Positions 9,259 through 18,788 of a stretch of 64,000 nt of DNA are shown here, in pieces. A program made the translations under genes and the position numbers. This DNA is from Chitinophagaceae bacterium UBA4857. Lineage in GTDB: Bacteria > Bacteroidota > Bacteroidia > Chitinophagales > Chitinophagaceae. The first letter of the stretch is position 1; every line of letters starts with the position of its first letter. Under the pieces are notes generated by a model. That model had not been told where the DNA came from. It searched no databases and saw only the letters and a list, made by a program, of their open reading frames with translations. The stretch is taken from assembly GCA_002399735.1 (NCBI GenBank), contig DHEF01000002.1, forward strand, positions 77,978 through 141,977, in the 5' to 3' direction.

Positions 9259-10596
9259 CTACTTTTTCTTTGCTGCTTTTTTAGGTTCTGGTTGTTTTGT
9301 TTTTTTTACTACAGGTTTTTCTTTTGTGGGTGTTAGTTTCTTTTTATTATCCGCCGTAGTATTTTTTGCTACTTTTGTTTTTACCGGAGGGGCTGGTTTT
9401 GGCTCGTCGGCTACACCTTCTGTTGCATCCTTCCGGCGTTGTTGGTAGTCGCCAAAAATATCGTATAAATCGTGGCCGGCGTTGTAAATTCTGCGGTTAA
9501 ACTTATTGCCCAAAATAATGATGGTGGCTTTCTCATCGGTAAGGCGTGCAAAAGCAGGTGTAAAACCATGCCAGCGGCCAAAATGATAAATAACTTTTTT
9601 ACCATTAGGTATCATTAACATACGCCAGCCCAAACCATAATTGTGTACACTTGGCTTTTCGTTGCTGTAAGGTGTAAAAGCCGAGTCCAGCAGGGTAGGG
9701 CGAATAAGCTGTCCACCATACAAAGCCTGATCAAACTGTAACATATCTTTTGGCGTGCTGTATATATTCTTATCGCCATAGGTACCCTCCAGGTGATCGT
9801 CGGGCCAAAACTCTTTATTTATTTTAAATGATGGTGTGGCGTGGCTGCTGTCTTTTAACTGATACACATAAGTATGCTTCATTTGTAAAGGACCAAAAAT
9901 GTGTTGCTGCATATAATCAGGGAAACTTAGGCCCGATACTTTTTCTACAATCATAGCCAGTAATACAAAATTGGTATTGCAATAGCTAAAACCACGGTTA
10001 GGCGAAAAGTTTGGTTTAGGCTGTTGCTCAAATAAAAACTGTAACATCAGTTCATTGGTTACCATTTTTTTTACATCCCATTTTTTACTGTCGCCCATAA
10101 AGTGAACATAGTCAGGTAATCCGCTTCGGTGTGTTAACAACATAAAAACAGTAATGCCTTTGTATGGGAAACCAGGAAAAAATTTATCCAAGGTATCGTT
10201 TAGTGATAATTTGTTTTGCTGTATTAGTTGTAAAACGGCTGTGCCGGTTAGAGGTTTTGAGGTAGAGGCAAGATGAAAACTGGTCGTGTCAGTAATCGAG
10301 TCTTTTTTTCGCAAATCCCTGTAACCTACATAACGTTCGTAAATAATATTGCCGCCAACAGCCACCAAACAGGCCCCGTTAAAATCCTTATTCAGCAAAT
10401 TTGTATCTAAAAAACCGGTTACTTTTTTTTTGTAATTGTCCAGCGAATCCTTGCTTATATTCAGCGGCTCAGGTACGGCAATTTCAATACTGTCAAGGCT
10501 TTCATTGTTTTTTTGTGTAATGGCTCCGCAACCATAACTAACCATCGTTATTGCTAATCCAAATGCGGCAAGGCGTCTCATCTTCGTCCATGTCAT
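9259..10596 (-). CDS. Class-C beta-lactamase-fold serine hydrolase, lipoprotein with a basic proline-rich tail
   Basis: 445 residues. Residues 18-23 (VSYGC) form a lipobox with the lipidated cysteine at 23; a second start at codon 6 would keep the same signal. Catalytic signatures of the beta-lactamase/D-Ala-D-Ala peptidase fold are S-T-S-K at 111-114, Y-C-N at 205-207 and YHFGRWHG late in the protein. The last ~60 residues are a low-complexity Lys/Pro tail (PPVKTKVAKN, then many K and P) that is not part of the catalytic domain and might bind anionic surface material. Substrate is unknown; esterase or peptidase is as likely as antibiotic hydrolysis. Confidence 0.88.
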   Translation of the reverse strand: MTWTKMRRLAAFGLAITMVSYGCGAITQKNNESLDSIEIAVPEPLNISKDSLDNYKKKVTGFLDTNLLNKDFNGACLVAVGGNIIYERYVGYRDLRKKDSITDTTSFHLASTSKPLTGTAVLQLIQQNKLSLNDTLDKFFPGFPYKGITVFMLLTHRSGLPDYVHFMGDSKKWDVKKMVTNELMLQFLFEQQPKPNFSPNRGFSYCNTNFVLLAMIVEKVSGLSFPDYMQQHIFGPLQMKHTYVYQLKDSSHATPSFKINKEFWPDDHLEGTYGDKNIYSTPKDMLQFDQALYGGQLIRPTLLDSAFTPYSNEKPSVHNYGLGWRMLMIPNGKKVIYHFGRWHGFTPAFARLTDEKATIIILGNKFNRRIYNAGHDLYDIFGDYQQRRKDATEGVADEPKPAPPVKTKVAKNTTADNKKKLTPTKEKPVVKKTKQPEPKKAAKKK

Positions 10597-10686
10597 AGGT
10601 GCAAAAATAACAAGGCAGCATAGGCCATGATGCGTTAATTTTTCCCCATTTATTAAATTATCTTAATAACTATATTTGCAACCATT

Positions 10687-11925
10687 ATGGCAACCGCACA
10701 ACAGACCAGCTATCCAAAAGAAAAAATAAGGATACTGCTTTTAGAAAACATTAGTGACCTGGCAGTTAAAAATTTTCAACGACAGGGTTATGTTAATGTT
10801 GAAAAACTTTCAAAGGCTTTAACCGAAGACGAATTGGTAAAAGCCATCAAAGATGTACACATTCTTGGTATTCGTTCCAAAACAATGATAACGCCTAAGG
10901 TATTGGCGGCAGCTACCAAGTTGCAGGCAATAGGTTGTTTTTGTATTGGTGTAAACCAGGTTAACTTATTATCAGCTACTGAGCATGGTGTAGCGGTGTT
11001 TAATGCGCCTTACTCCAATACCCGTTCCGTTGCCGAGTTGGTAATTGGTTTATCCATCATGTTAATTCGTCGTATACCCGACAAAAATAAGGCAGCACAC
11101 CAGGGCATTTGGATGAAGGATGCCAAAGGCAGTTTTGAACTGCGTGGTAAAACACTGGGTATTATTGGTTATGGTAATATTGGTAGCCAGGTAAGTGTAT
11201 TGGCCGAAGCCATGGGTATGAAAGTATTGTTTTACGATGCTGAAACCAAATTGCCATTGGGTAATGCTACCGATGGTAAAACCTTAAAAGAGGTACTGGG
11301 TAAATCAGATGTGGTAACCATGCATGTGCCCGATACTACGCAAACCCGCAACATTATTAATAAAACTACCATCAAGCAATTTAAGAAAGGCTCCATTTTA
11401 ATTAACTATGCCCGTGGCGAAGTGGTTGATCTGGATGCTTTGCGTAAAGGTATTTTAGACGAACATATTGCCGGTGCTGCTATTGACGTTTTTCCTTGGG
11501 AGCCTGAAAAAAATGGCGACCGTTTTCAATCGCCGGTACAGGATTTACCCAATGTAATTTTAACCCCGCATATTGGTGGTAGTACCGAGGAAGCGCAACA
11601 AAACATTGGCGAAGATGTAAGTAACAAGCTGTTAAACTTTTTAGAAAAAGGTATCACGTTCGGTTCGCATTCGGTTCCGGCTTTGGCTTTACCGCCGCAA
11701 GAAGGTTCGCATCGTATATTGCATGTACACAAAAATGTACCGGGTGTTTTATCCGCTATCAATACGCAGTTATCCAAACACAATATCAATATTGTTGGTC
11801 AGTATTTAAAAACCAACGAAGCCATTGGTTATGTGGTGTTAGATGTTGATCGTAAACTTTCCAAACAAGCTGTACAGTTGTTGAAGGAAGTGAAAGAGAC
11901 GATTAAAGTGCGGTTATTATATTAG
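10687..11925 (+). CDS. serA: D-3-phosphoglycerate dehydrogenase, SerA
   Basis: 412 residues, the length of the E. coli-type enzyme. The NAD-binding motif GIIGYGNIGSQV lies near 157, the arginine/acid catalytic block RGEVVDLDALR near 243 and the catalytic histidine in HIGGSTEEAQQNIG near 295. A C-terminal ACT domain (about 340-412, HKNVPGVLSAINTQLSKHNIN) is expected to bind serine for feedback inhibition. It is the first step of serine synthesis from 3-phosphoglycerate. The gene stands alone and ends at a strong terminator; serB or serC are not nearby. Confidence 0.95.
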   Translation: MATAQQTSYPKEKIRILLLENISDLAVKNFQRQGYVNVEKLSKALTEDELVKAIKDVHILGIRSKTMITPKVLAAATKLQAIGCFCIGVNQVNLLSATEHGVAVFNAPYSNTRSVAELVIGLSIMLIRRIPDKNKAAHQGIWMKDAKGSFELRGKTLGIIGYGNIGSQVSVLAEAMGMKVLFYDAETKLPLGNATDGKTLKEVLGKSDVVTMHVPDTTQTRNIINKTTIKQFKKGSILINYARGEVVDLDALRKGILDEHIAGAAIDVFPWEPEKNGDRFQSPVQDLPNVILTPHIGGSTEEAQQNIGEDVSNKLLNFLEKGITFGSHSVPALALPPQEGSHRILHVHKNVPGVLSAINTQLSKHNINIVGQYLKTNEAIGYVVLDVDRKLSKQAVQLLKEVKETIKVRLLY

Positions 11926-11936
11926 GCCTCCCCAAG

Positions 11937-11959
11937 CCCCTCTAAAGGAGGGGTTTTTT
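11937..11959 (+). terminator. Terminator after serA
   Basis: CCCCTC-TAAAG-GAGGGG hairpin followed by six T residues. Almost the same sequence, including the flanking gcctcc.caag, occurs after pnp at 17097, so this is a reused terminator module. Confidence 0.85.
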
Positions 11960-11997
11960 ATTTCCGCTTTTTTATCTTTCCTTTTTTAATTATTATG

Positions 11998-12085
11998 TAG
12001 TCAGCTGTATTGCTACTATCATCGTTCCTTGCGTCGCACTCTTGTACCGTAGTAATGCTATTGGGCATTATGCAAGCCTCTATAC
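11998..12085 (+). repeat. Dispersed intergenic repeat, copy 3
   Basis: Contains gctactatcatcgttccttg, gcgtcgcactcttgtac and aatgctattgggcattatgc, the same blocks and order as copy 1. It is followed by an AT-rich CAAAT-type spacer up to the miaE start. Confidence 0.6.
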
Positions 12086-12183
12086 TTCTTTGTAAAACTC
12101 AATTATTAATTAATTCCATACCCTCATTACCAATTTCCAAATCATCACATTTCCAAATTACCTAATTGCTTTAGCTTTGTTAC

Positions 12184-12798
12184 ATGGAAGAACAATTATC
12201 GCAGGACACTAAAAACATATTAGGCCTACAATTACCAACCGATCCACGTTGGGTTAGTCTGGCCGAAATGTCCTTAGAAGATATATTAACCGATCATGCT
12301 TATTGTGAACAAAAAGCAGCTACCACCTGTATTACCCTGGTACAGCGTTATAGCGATTACCCCAAGGTAGTAACAGAACTGGCACCTATTGTAACGGAAG
12401 AGTGGGGGCATTTCAGATTGGTACTAGCAGAACTGCACAAACGTGGTATGCAATTAGGCATTCAACGTAAAGACCAATATGTAAACAAACTCATCGAGTT
12501 TCAACAACGTGGCGGTTCCCGTGAAGGTCGTTTTTTAGATGCTTTATTAACCATGGCTTTAATTGAAGCCCGCAGTTGCGAAAGGTTTAAACGCCTGAGC
12601 GAAGGTTTGGAAGATGAATACCTGCGCAAATTTTACCGCCGCTTTATGGAAAGCGAAGCTGGCCATTACACTTTATTTATTGAGCTAGCTGAAACCTATA
12701 TTGATAAAGAACTGGTACGCACCCGCTGGAACGAATGGCTTGCCTACGAAGCGGAAGTGATTAAAAATTTAGAAGTAAGAGGGGATAGGATACATTAA
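12184..12798 (+). CDS. miaE: tRNA 2-methylthio-N6-isopentenyladenosine hydroxylase, MiaE
   Basis: 204 residues of ferritin-like helical fold. The diiron ligands can be placed: E and the EQKAA helix near 43 (DHAYCEQKAATTCITLV), the EEWGHF motif near 75, E in ALIEARSCERFKRL near 120 and ESEAGHYTLF near 160. The enzyme hydroxylates the isopentenyl group of ms2i6A37 in tRNAs reading U-starting codons, using O2. The protein length is slightly above the minimal family size. No operon partner is obvious; the next gene is 86 bp downstream. Confidence 0.93.
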   Translation: MEEQLSQDTKNILGLQLPTDPRWVSLAEMSLEDILTDHAYCEQKAATTCITLVQRYSDYPKVVTELAPIVTEEWGHFRLVLAELHKRGMQLGIQRKDQYVNKLIEFQQRGGSREGRFLDALLTMALIEARSCERFKRLSEGLEDEYLRKFYRRFMESEAGHYTLFIELAETYIDKELVRTRWNEWLAYEAEVIKNLEVRGDRIH

Positions 12799-12884
12799 GG
12801 GTTGAAGGTTTGAGGTGTAGGGTTTAGCGGCTATTTTTTACTAAAAGGTGTGATAGGTAATTGATTTAAACTATAATTTTAAGA

Positions 12885-13472
12885 ATGAATTATTGGAAGC
12901 ATAGTTTATTATCAAAGAAGAAGTTTGGTGGAGTTACTGAAGATTACCTAGATATTCACAAGTTTATTGATGTAAGTAAATTGTTTTATTTTGACTTTAA
13001 GCATAGAATCCTTTTACATAATACTTATGGCATTGATATTTGTATTCAAAAGTTTGGCGAAACCTTAGTTAACTCAGAAAACAAAACTCTTTTAATACGA
13101 GATATTGCGGCAGAACATTGTAAAGAGGATTTAATGGGAGTTGTTCCTACTTTAAATAACTGGTTTAAGTACGTAGATGAGCTACAACTAAAATTTATTA
13201 AACCAATTAATCCTACTGATAGTAAACTAAAAGAGTTTATCCTTAGGCCTTTTATGATGTCCGGTTTAAAATCTACACTCATAATAACCCAGAGCAATTT
13301 TGGAATATACCTGACAAAAGAAATTTTGGGCATTGATTATGCGTTGGAGCTGGCTAATTATATACAAGAACAAAGTATAAATGAATTATTACAGCATATA
13401 AAACTGAAAGACAAGTGGCAATATTCTCCAGATTTAAAACAATTAAAAAGTATTGAAAATGGGATTAATTAG
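12885..13472 (+). CDS. DUF6915-like protein of unknown function
   Basis: 195 residues. The N-terminal half (MNYWKHSLLSKKKFGG, then DYLDIHKFIDVSKLFYFDFKHR and LLHNTYGIDICIQKFG) resembles the family annotated as DUF6915; this is recognition from memory and unverified. Conserved histidines and the H-x-x-x-G pattern suggest a folded domain of unknown role. The coding DNA is noticeably more AT-rich than the flanking miaE and rpsO. The downstream gene overlaps its last 20 bases, so they form a translationally coupled pair. Confidence 0.7.
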   Translation: MNYWKHSLLSKKKFGGVTEDYLDIHKFIDVSKLFYFDFKHRILLHNTYGIDICIQKFGETLVNSENKTLLIRDIAAEHCKEDLMGVVPTLNNWFKYVDELQLKFIKPINPTDSKLKEFILRPFMMSGLKSTLIITQSNFGIYLTKEILGIDYALELANYIQEQSINELLQHIKLKDKWQYSPDLKQLKSIENGIN

Positions 13473-13938
13473 TAATTTTTTTAAAAGAATATTTGGTAGT
13501 GGTAAGCAGCATAATCAGGTTATAACTATAAGTGATGCCGATATACGTAAATGGAAAAAAGAAGATAAAGATCGATTGCTACTTGTTGAGACGCAAATTA
13601 AAGACTGGCTTACTGAATATTTAAAGGCTAAAGGTGATATTAATTTTAGTTGGGAGAGTGGTAATGATGAAGGCTTTGTAACATTTCAAGATGGAGTTAG
13701 TGAAGACGATGATAATTTTGAAGATTTGGAGGACTATATTACCAGAAAGCTAGAAATACCTTCTGCCGGAGAATTTCAAATGACGGGTAAGGGAACTATT
13801 TATATTGAACACAATTCAGTAAAGGCGAAGTACAGCTCAATATTTAAAACTACTATTGATTTTGACGAAGAAACGGAAGAAGAAATTTTTAGCGAAGATG
13901 AACATGATAGTGGCGATGTGGTTTTGTATAAGTTTTAA
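13453..13938 (+). CDS. Small acidic protein of unknown function
   Basis: 161 residues; a start two codons later (MGLISNFFKRIFG) is equally possible. A short basic/hydrophobic N-terminus is followed by an acidic domain rich in D and E (EDDDNFEDLEDYITRKLEIP, and ETEEEIFSEDEHD near the C-terminus). No signal peptide, membrane helix or recognisable motif. It overlaps the preceding DUF6915-like gene and probably acts with it. Confidence 0.65.
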   Translation: MKMGLISNFFKRIFGSGKQHNQVITISDADIRKWKKEDKDRLLLVETQIKDWLTEYLKAKGDINFSWESGNDEGFVTFQDGVSEDDDNFEDLEDYITRKLEIPSAGEFQMTGKGTIYIEHNSVKAKYSSIFKTTIDFDEETEEEIFSEDEHDSGDVVLYKF

Positions 13939-13957
13939 ACTGTTATAAGGTTATTTT

Positions 13958-14050
13958 CATCTAACATGATGATGCCCAAAGAACCGAACGTACAAGTGAG
14001 TGACACAACCAAAGCCCAATCAGGGGAGGGACGTTGGTCAACAAAAAAAG
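13958..14050 (-). repeat. Dispersed intergenic repeat, copy 4
   Basis: On the minus strand it reads ccaacgtccctcccctgatt, then gtgtcactcacttgtacgtt, the same blocks as copies 2 and 5. The 425-bp gap before rpsO holds this copy, a gtcaagctcagcctgac element at about 14130 and an AT-rich spacer; no gene is visible. Confidence 0.6.
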
Positions 14051-14363
14051 TATTTAGTATGAAGCAAGAAGAAACGCCAACTAAATCAGACATGAAAAAA
14101 TCAGACATCATACATTTTCAAAGGGCTTCGTCAAGCTCAGCCTGACAAGCTTCTCTTGTTTAAAAAAGCAGACATCGAAAAATCAGCAATCCTACATCTC
14201 CATTCCTAATTCTGAACGCTCAATTCCCAAACAATCAACAACTTGCAAATAAAATTACTAATTTTGTGAGCTAATTTATTGCAATTCGGTAATCTTGCCA
14301 TACCTTTGCCGCCACAAAATATATATTAGGATATAAATCGGATGATTTCTTAAAAAAACAAAG

Positions 14364-14633
14364 ATGCCTTTAACAAAAGAAAAAACAGCAGCAATTTTTA
14401 CAGAATTTGGCGGTAGCGCTACAAATACTGGTTCTATCGAAGGACAAATTGCTCAATTGACTGAGCGTATCAGTCAAATTAGCGGACACTTAAAAGAAAA
14501 CAAAAAAGATTTCTCTACTCACCGTGGTTTGATGAAAATGGTTGGTAAGCGTAAACGTTTATTAACTTATATGTCTAAACATAACCTTACCGGTTACCGT
14601 CAGTTGATTGAGAAACTTGGTTTAAGAAAATAA
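14364..14633 (+). CDS. rpsO: 30S ribosomal protein S15
   Basis: 89 residues, standard length. The family signature is clear: IAQLTERISQISGHLKENKKDFSTHRGLMKMVGKRKRLLTYM across 29-70. It binds the central domain of 16S rRNA. The start is preceded by an AT-rich leader with a purine stretch (aaaaaaacaaag). The neighbouring pnp is the usual rpsO partner. Confidence 0.98.
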   Translation: MPLTKEKTAAIFTEFGGSATNTGSIEGQIAQLTERISQISGHLKENKKDFSTHRGLMKMVGKRKRLLTYMSKHNLTGYRQLIEKLGLRK

Positions 14634-14726
14634 GACTTCCCCGTATCCGCAAGGAATTATGGGAAGTGTTTATATTACACCGTTTCTTTTCATCGGTAAC
14701 GTTGAAGAAATACTTATATATAATTA

Positions 14727-14766
14727 CTATTCCCAACTTGTTAGCATGTTGGGAATAGCTGTTTTT
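14727..14766 (+). terminator. Hairpin between rpsO and pnp
   Basis: An 11-bp perfect stem (CTATTCCCAAC / GTTGGGAATAG) with a 10-base loop is followed by ctgttttt. It could terminate rpsO transcripts or act as a processing site at the pnp leader; PNPase commonly autoregulates through leader hairpins in other bacteria, which is not shown here. Confidence 0.75.
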
Positions 14767-14895
14767 GGGCAATTGTATTTTTGCCCTTTTTAGCTGCCAT
14801 TTTCTGCCCGCGATACTTCGTTTGCCTTATTTGCACCACCAAATTAAATAGATGACCTAAACAGGAATTCGCCTGTTTATAAAAAACAAACGTAC

Positions 14896-17079
14896 ATGTT
14901 ACAACAACCCATTCGTAAAACATTTGATATAGGCGGTGGAAGGGAAGTGACCATTGAAACCGGTCGCCTTGCACGCCAGGCCGATGGTTCGGTAACCGTT
15001 ACCGCTGGTAACTGTGTTATTTTAGCAACTGCCGTAGCCAATAACGAACCTAAAGAAGGTCAAAGCTTTTTTCCTTTAACAGTTGATTATCAGGAAAAAT
15101 TTGCTTCTGCCGGTCGTATTCCAGGCTCATTTTTTAAACGTGAAGCCCGTTTAAACGATTATGAAATATTAACCAGCCGTTTAATTGACAGGGCTTTACG
15201 TCCTTTATTCCCTGATGACTATTTCTGCGATGTGCAGATTTTAGTGACGCTTATTTCAAGCGATCCGGATATTATGCCCGATTCAATGGCTTGTTTAGCT
15301 GCTTCAGCCGCTTTAGCAGTGTCTGATATTCCGGTTAAAGAAGTAATATCGGAAGTTAGAGTAGGCCGTATTAATGGCGAGCTGATTATTAATCCAACCC
15401 GCAGCCAAATTGCGGAGTCGGACTTTGAATTTATTGTTGCTGCAACCGAAAAAAACCTGATGATGGTGGAAGGTGAAGCACAAGAATGTAGCGAAGCTGA
15501 CCTGGTAAAAGTATTGGAAGTAGCCCACGAAGCTATCCGTGTACAAATTAAAGCCCAGTTAGAATTAAGAGCTTTAAAAGGTGTTACTACTAAAAGAGAA
15601 TATACTAAACCTGTAACTGACGAAACTTTAGAAGCTAAAGTAAAAGCATTTGCCGGTGCAAAGGTTTTAGAAGTAGCCAAAGGCGCTTTAGCTAAGCACG
15701 AACGTAGCGACAGGTTCTCTGCTATTCATACTGAACTGATTGAGTTCTTAAAATCAGAATTACCGGAAGGCGAAACGGAGTTACCTTCTTTAACTAAAAA
15801 ATTAGCCTCTACTTATTATAGCGATTTACAGTACTACGTAGTACGTGACATGATTTTAGACCAACGTGTACGTTTAGATGGCCGTGGTTTAGAAGACGTT
15901 CGTGCCCTGGATATGGAAGTAGATGTATTACCTTCTCCACATGGTTCTGCATTGTTCACACGTGGTGAAACTCAATCACTTACAACCGTTACTTTGGGTA
16001 CTGCTTTAGATCAGTTATTGGTAGAAAGCGCTGCTCAATCTTACGATTCTAAGTTTTACCTGCATTATAATTTCCCTCCGTTTTCAACCGGTGAGGTTAA
16101 AATGATGCGTGGTCAAAGCCGTCGTGAAGTAGGGCATGGTAACCTGGCTCAACGTTCATTAAAACAAATGATGCCTGGTGGCGATTTTCCTTACACTGTA
16201 CGTGTGGTAAGTGATATTTTGGAATCAAACGGTTCATCATCAATGGCTACCGTTTGTGCCGGTTCACTAGCTTTAATGGATGCCGGTGTTGGTCTTCCTA
16301 AGCACGTTTCAGGTGTAGCTATGGGATTAATTACCAAGGGTGATAAGTATGCTATCTTAACTGATATTTTAGGTGATGAAGATCACTTGGGCGATATGGA
16401 TTTTAAAGTTACCGGTACACGTGATGGTATTTGCGGTGTGCAAATGGACATTAAAGTAGATGGCCTTAGCATGGAAGTAATGAAAGAAGCTTTAGACCAG
16501 GCAAGACGTGGTCGTTTACATATATTGGATGCTATGTACGAGGCAATGCCTGCCGCTCGTACCGAGGTTAAACCGCATGCACCTCGCATGGTTAAACTTT
16601 CTATCGAACGTGAGTTTATTGGTGCGGTAATCGGGCCAGGTGGTAAAGTAATTCAGGAAATGCAACGTGAAACCGGTACTACCATCAATATTGAGGAAGT
16701 AAACAACCGTGGCGAAGTAAGCATTTTTGGTATTGAAAAAGAAGGTGTGGATAAAGCAGTTGCCTGGATTAAAGGTATTACTGCCGTACCTGTTGTAGGC
16801 GATGTGTATGATTCGGTGGTGAAATCGGTTGTGGCATTCGGTGCCTTTGTTGAGTTTTTACCCGGCAAACAAGGCTTGGTTCACATTAGCGAAATAAGCT
16901 GGAAACGTTTAGAAACCCTTGAAGGTGTGGTAAGAGAAGGTGATACTTTTAAAGTAAAACTAATTGGTACCGATCCTAAAACCGGTAAGTTTAAACTTTC
17001 CCGTAAAGCGTTAATTCCAAAACCGGAACAAAAACCTCGTGAAGAAGGACAACAAGCTCCTCCAACACAAGGTGAATAA
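14896..17079 (+). CDS. pnp: Polyribonucleotide nucleotidyltransferase (PNPase)
   Basis: 727 residues with the full domain order: RNase PH domain 1 (about 10-140), helical linker (145-240), RNase PH domain 2 (about 320-545, with DEDHLGDMDFKVTGTRDG carrying the catalytic aspartates), KH domain (about 550-615, IGAVIGPGGKVIQEM) and S1 domain (about 620-695, GDVYDSVVKSVVAFGAFVEF ... GLVHISEI). It degrades RNA 3' to 5' phosphorolytically. The short C-terminal tail is Lys/Glu/Pro-rich. It follows rpsO on the same strand, the usual bacterial order. Confidence 0.98.
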   Translation: MLQQPIRKTFDIGGGREVTIETGRLARQADGSVTVTAGNCVILATAVANNEPKEGQSFFPLTVDYQEKFASAGRIPGSFFKREARLNDYEILTSRLIDRALRPLFPDDYFCDVQILVTLISSDPDIMPDSMACLAASAALAVSDIPVKEVISEVRVGRINGELIINPTRSQIAESDFEFIVAATEKNLMMVEGEAQECSEADLVKVLEVAHEAIRVQIKAQLELRALKGVTTKREYTKPVTDETLEAKVKAFAGAKVLEVAKGALAKHERSDRFSAIHTELIEFLKSELPEGETELPSLTKKLASTYYSDLQYYVVRDMILDQRVRLDGRGLEDVRALDMEVDVLPSPHGSALFTRGETQSLTTVTLGTALDQLLVESAAQSYDSKFYLHYNFPPFSTGEVKMMRGQSRREVGHGNLAQRSLKQMMPGGDFPYTVRVVSDILESNGSSSMATVCAGSLALMDAGVGLPKHVSGVAMGLITKGDKYAILTDILGDEDHLGDMDFKVTGTRDGICGVQMDIKVDGLSMEVMKEALDQARRGRLHILDAMYEAMPAARTEVKPHAPRMVKLSIEREFIGAVIGPGGKVIQEMQRETGTTINIEEVNNRGEVSIFGIEKEGVDKAVAWIKGITAVPVVGDVYDSVVKSVVAFGAFVEFLPGKQGLVHISEISWKRLETLEGVVREGDTFKVKLIGTDPKTGKFKLSRKALIPKPEQKPREEGQQAPPTQGE

Positions 17080-17096
17080 TATAACGCCTCCTCAAG

Positions 17097-17119
17097 CCCC
17101 TCCGAAGGAGGGGTTTTTT
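17097..17119 (+). terminator. Terminator after pnp
   Basis: CCCCTCC-GAA-GGAGGGG hairpin followed by a T run; near-identical to the one after serA. Confidence 0.85.
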
Positions 17120-17175
17120 AATGCCTTTAATTTTAGGTGTCTTTCTTTTTTTTATTTTTCATTTTTACTTTTTTG

Positions 17176-17312
17176 GGGTCAGCAGCATTACTACTATCAT
17201 CGTCTGTTGTGTCACTCACTTGTGCACCTGTAACACTACTCAACATTGTGCAAGGTGCACCCCGATTCATCGGTGGTACGTTCGGTAATGCAATTCGGCA
17301 TTGTGTAGGGTT
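17176..17312 (+). repeat. Dispersed intergenic repeat, copy 5 (most complete)
   Basis: The order of blocks is gcattactactatcatcg, tctgttgtgtcactcacttg, gcacctgtaacactactcaa, cattgtgcaaggtgcacccc, gattcatcggtggtacgttc, and an ending aattcggcattgtg. It lies between pnp and the fucosidase gene, a 335-bp gap with no gene. Confidence 0.65.
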
Positions 17313-17414
17313 TCCTATTTTATGTGACAGCCCAATTATTAATTATTAAATCTTAATTATTAATTACAAACCCCATCACCAAATTGTTTTACTTTAGTAG
17401 CAAACAACGCTTGC

Positions 17415-18788
17415 ATGAAAATCGCTGCCCTCATTCGCCTTCTTTTTGTTATCCTTTTACTAAATACACAAACAGGTATTCAGGCCCAAACTGTTTACCA
17501 ACCCAACTGGAAATCTTTGGATAGCCGCCCAACGCCGCAATGGTTTACCAATGCCAAGTTTGGCATTTTTATACATTGGGGTTTATACAGTGTACCGGCC
17601 TGGGCTACTAACTCCAATGCCGATGGCTTTGGCAGCAATTATGCCGAATGGTATTGGGAAAGGTTAAACAACAAAAAGCTTAAAATACATCAGGAGTTTG
17701 TCGATTTTCATAACAAAAACTACGGTCCCAACTTTAGTTACCAGGATTTTGTAAGCGGTTTTAAAGCCGAGTTATTTAACCCCGACCAATGGGCTAAAAT
17801 TTTTAAAGATGCCGGTGCCAAATATGTAGTGCTAACCAGCAAACACCACGATGGTTTTGCCTTATGGCCCAGCCGGGAATCATGGAACTGGAATGCCATG
17901 GATGTTGGCCCCAAACGTGACCTTGCAGGCGATTTAAGCAAAGCCATCAAAGCCTCCGGATTGCACATGGGCTTTTATTACTCCTTGTACGAATGGTATA
18001 ATCCCTTGTACCAGCAGGATGTACATAAATACGTAAACGAACACATGCTACCGCAAATGAAGGATTTGGTAACCCGTTACAAGCCCGACATAGTTTGGCC
18101 TGATGGAGAATGGAGCCAGTCCGATACAACCTGGCGCAGCACTGAGTTTGTAAGCTGGTTGTTTAACGAATCGCCGGTAAAAGAAACGGTAGTGGTTAAC
18201 GACCGCTGGGGAACAAAAGAACGTATCCACGGAAGTTTTACGACAACCGAGTACGGACACGGTAATGCCAGCTTAACCAAACCTTGGGAAGAGTGTAGGG
18301 GCATTGGTGAATCATTCGGCTTTAACCGAAACGAAAACCTGGAGCAATATTTAAGCAGCGGTGCCTTGATTAATTTATTGGTAGATGTAGTTTCTCGTGG
18401 CGGCAATTTATTATTAAACATTGGCCCTGCGGCTGATGGTACTATACCTGTAATTATGCAGCAGCGTTTAAAAGACATGGGTGATTGGTTAAACATTAAC
18501 GGCGAAGCCATTTACGAAACCACTGCCTGGAAAGATGCTCCCGTAAAAAAAGACATACCTGTTTATTATACCCGCAAGGGAAATGACGTTTATGTTATCA
18601 GCACAAAATGGCAACCTACTATAAATGTAAACGGCATTAAAAAAGGCAAAGTAAGTATGTTGGGTTACAATGGTAGCGTTAAACATCAACAAAAAGGTAA
18701 TGGCATAACTATTACTGCACCGGCTTTAACACCAGCCAATAATCCAAGTCAGTACGCTTGGGTATATAAAATAAGCGGGGCGTTTTAA
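17415..18788 (+). CDS. Alpha-L-fucosidase, GH29, secreted
   Basis: 457 residues with a signal peptide ending IQAQ at 25. The N-terminal catalytic barrel has WFTNAKFGIFIHWGLYSVP at 43-61, the SKHHDGFALW block at 142-151, and DIVWPDGEW at 225-233 where D230 is the expected nucleophile of retaining GH29 fucosidases. The C-terminal ~100 residues form the usual beta domain. Periplasmic or extracellular release of alpha-linked fucose is expected. It has no transporter partner nearby and ends 4 bp inside the convergent glycosylase gene. Confidence 0.93.
   Translation: MKIAALIRLLFVILLLNTQTGIQAQTVYQPNWKSLDSRPTPQWFTNAKFGIFIHWGLYSVPAWATNSNADGFGSNYAEWYWERLNNKKLKIHQEFVDFHNKNYGPNFSYQDFVSGFKAELFNPDQWAKIFKDAGAKYVVLTSKHHDGFALWPSRESWNWNAMDVGPKRDLAGDLSKAIKASGLHMGFYYSLYEWYNPLYQQDVHKYVNEHMLPQMKDLVTRYKPDIVWPDGEWSQSDTTWRSTEFVSWLFNESPVKETVVVNDRWGTKERIHGSFTTTEYGHGNASLTKPWEECRGIGESFGFNRNENLEQYLSSGALINLLVDVVSRGGNLLLNIGPAADGTIPVIMQQRLKDMGDWLNINGEAIYETTAWKDAPVKKDIPVYYTRKGNDVYVISTKWQPTINVNGIKKGKVSMLGYNGSVKHQQKGNGITITAPALTPANNPSQYAWVYKISGAF

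Noticed and set aside
9227..9448. Hydrophobic open frame opposite the serine hydrolase tail
   Set aside because: Phe/Val-rich text is the complement of the Lys/Pro tail codons; not a separate gene.
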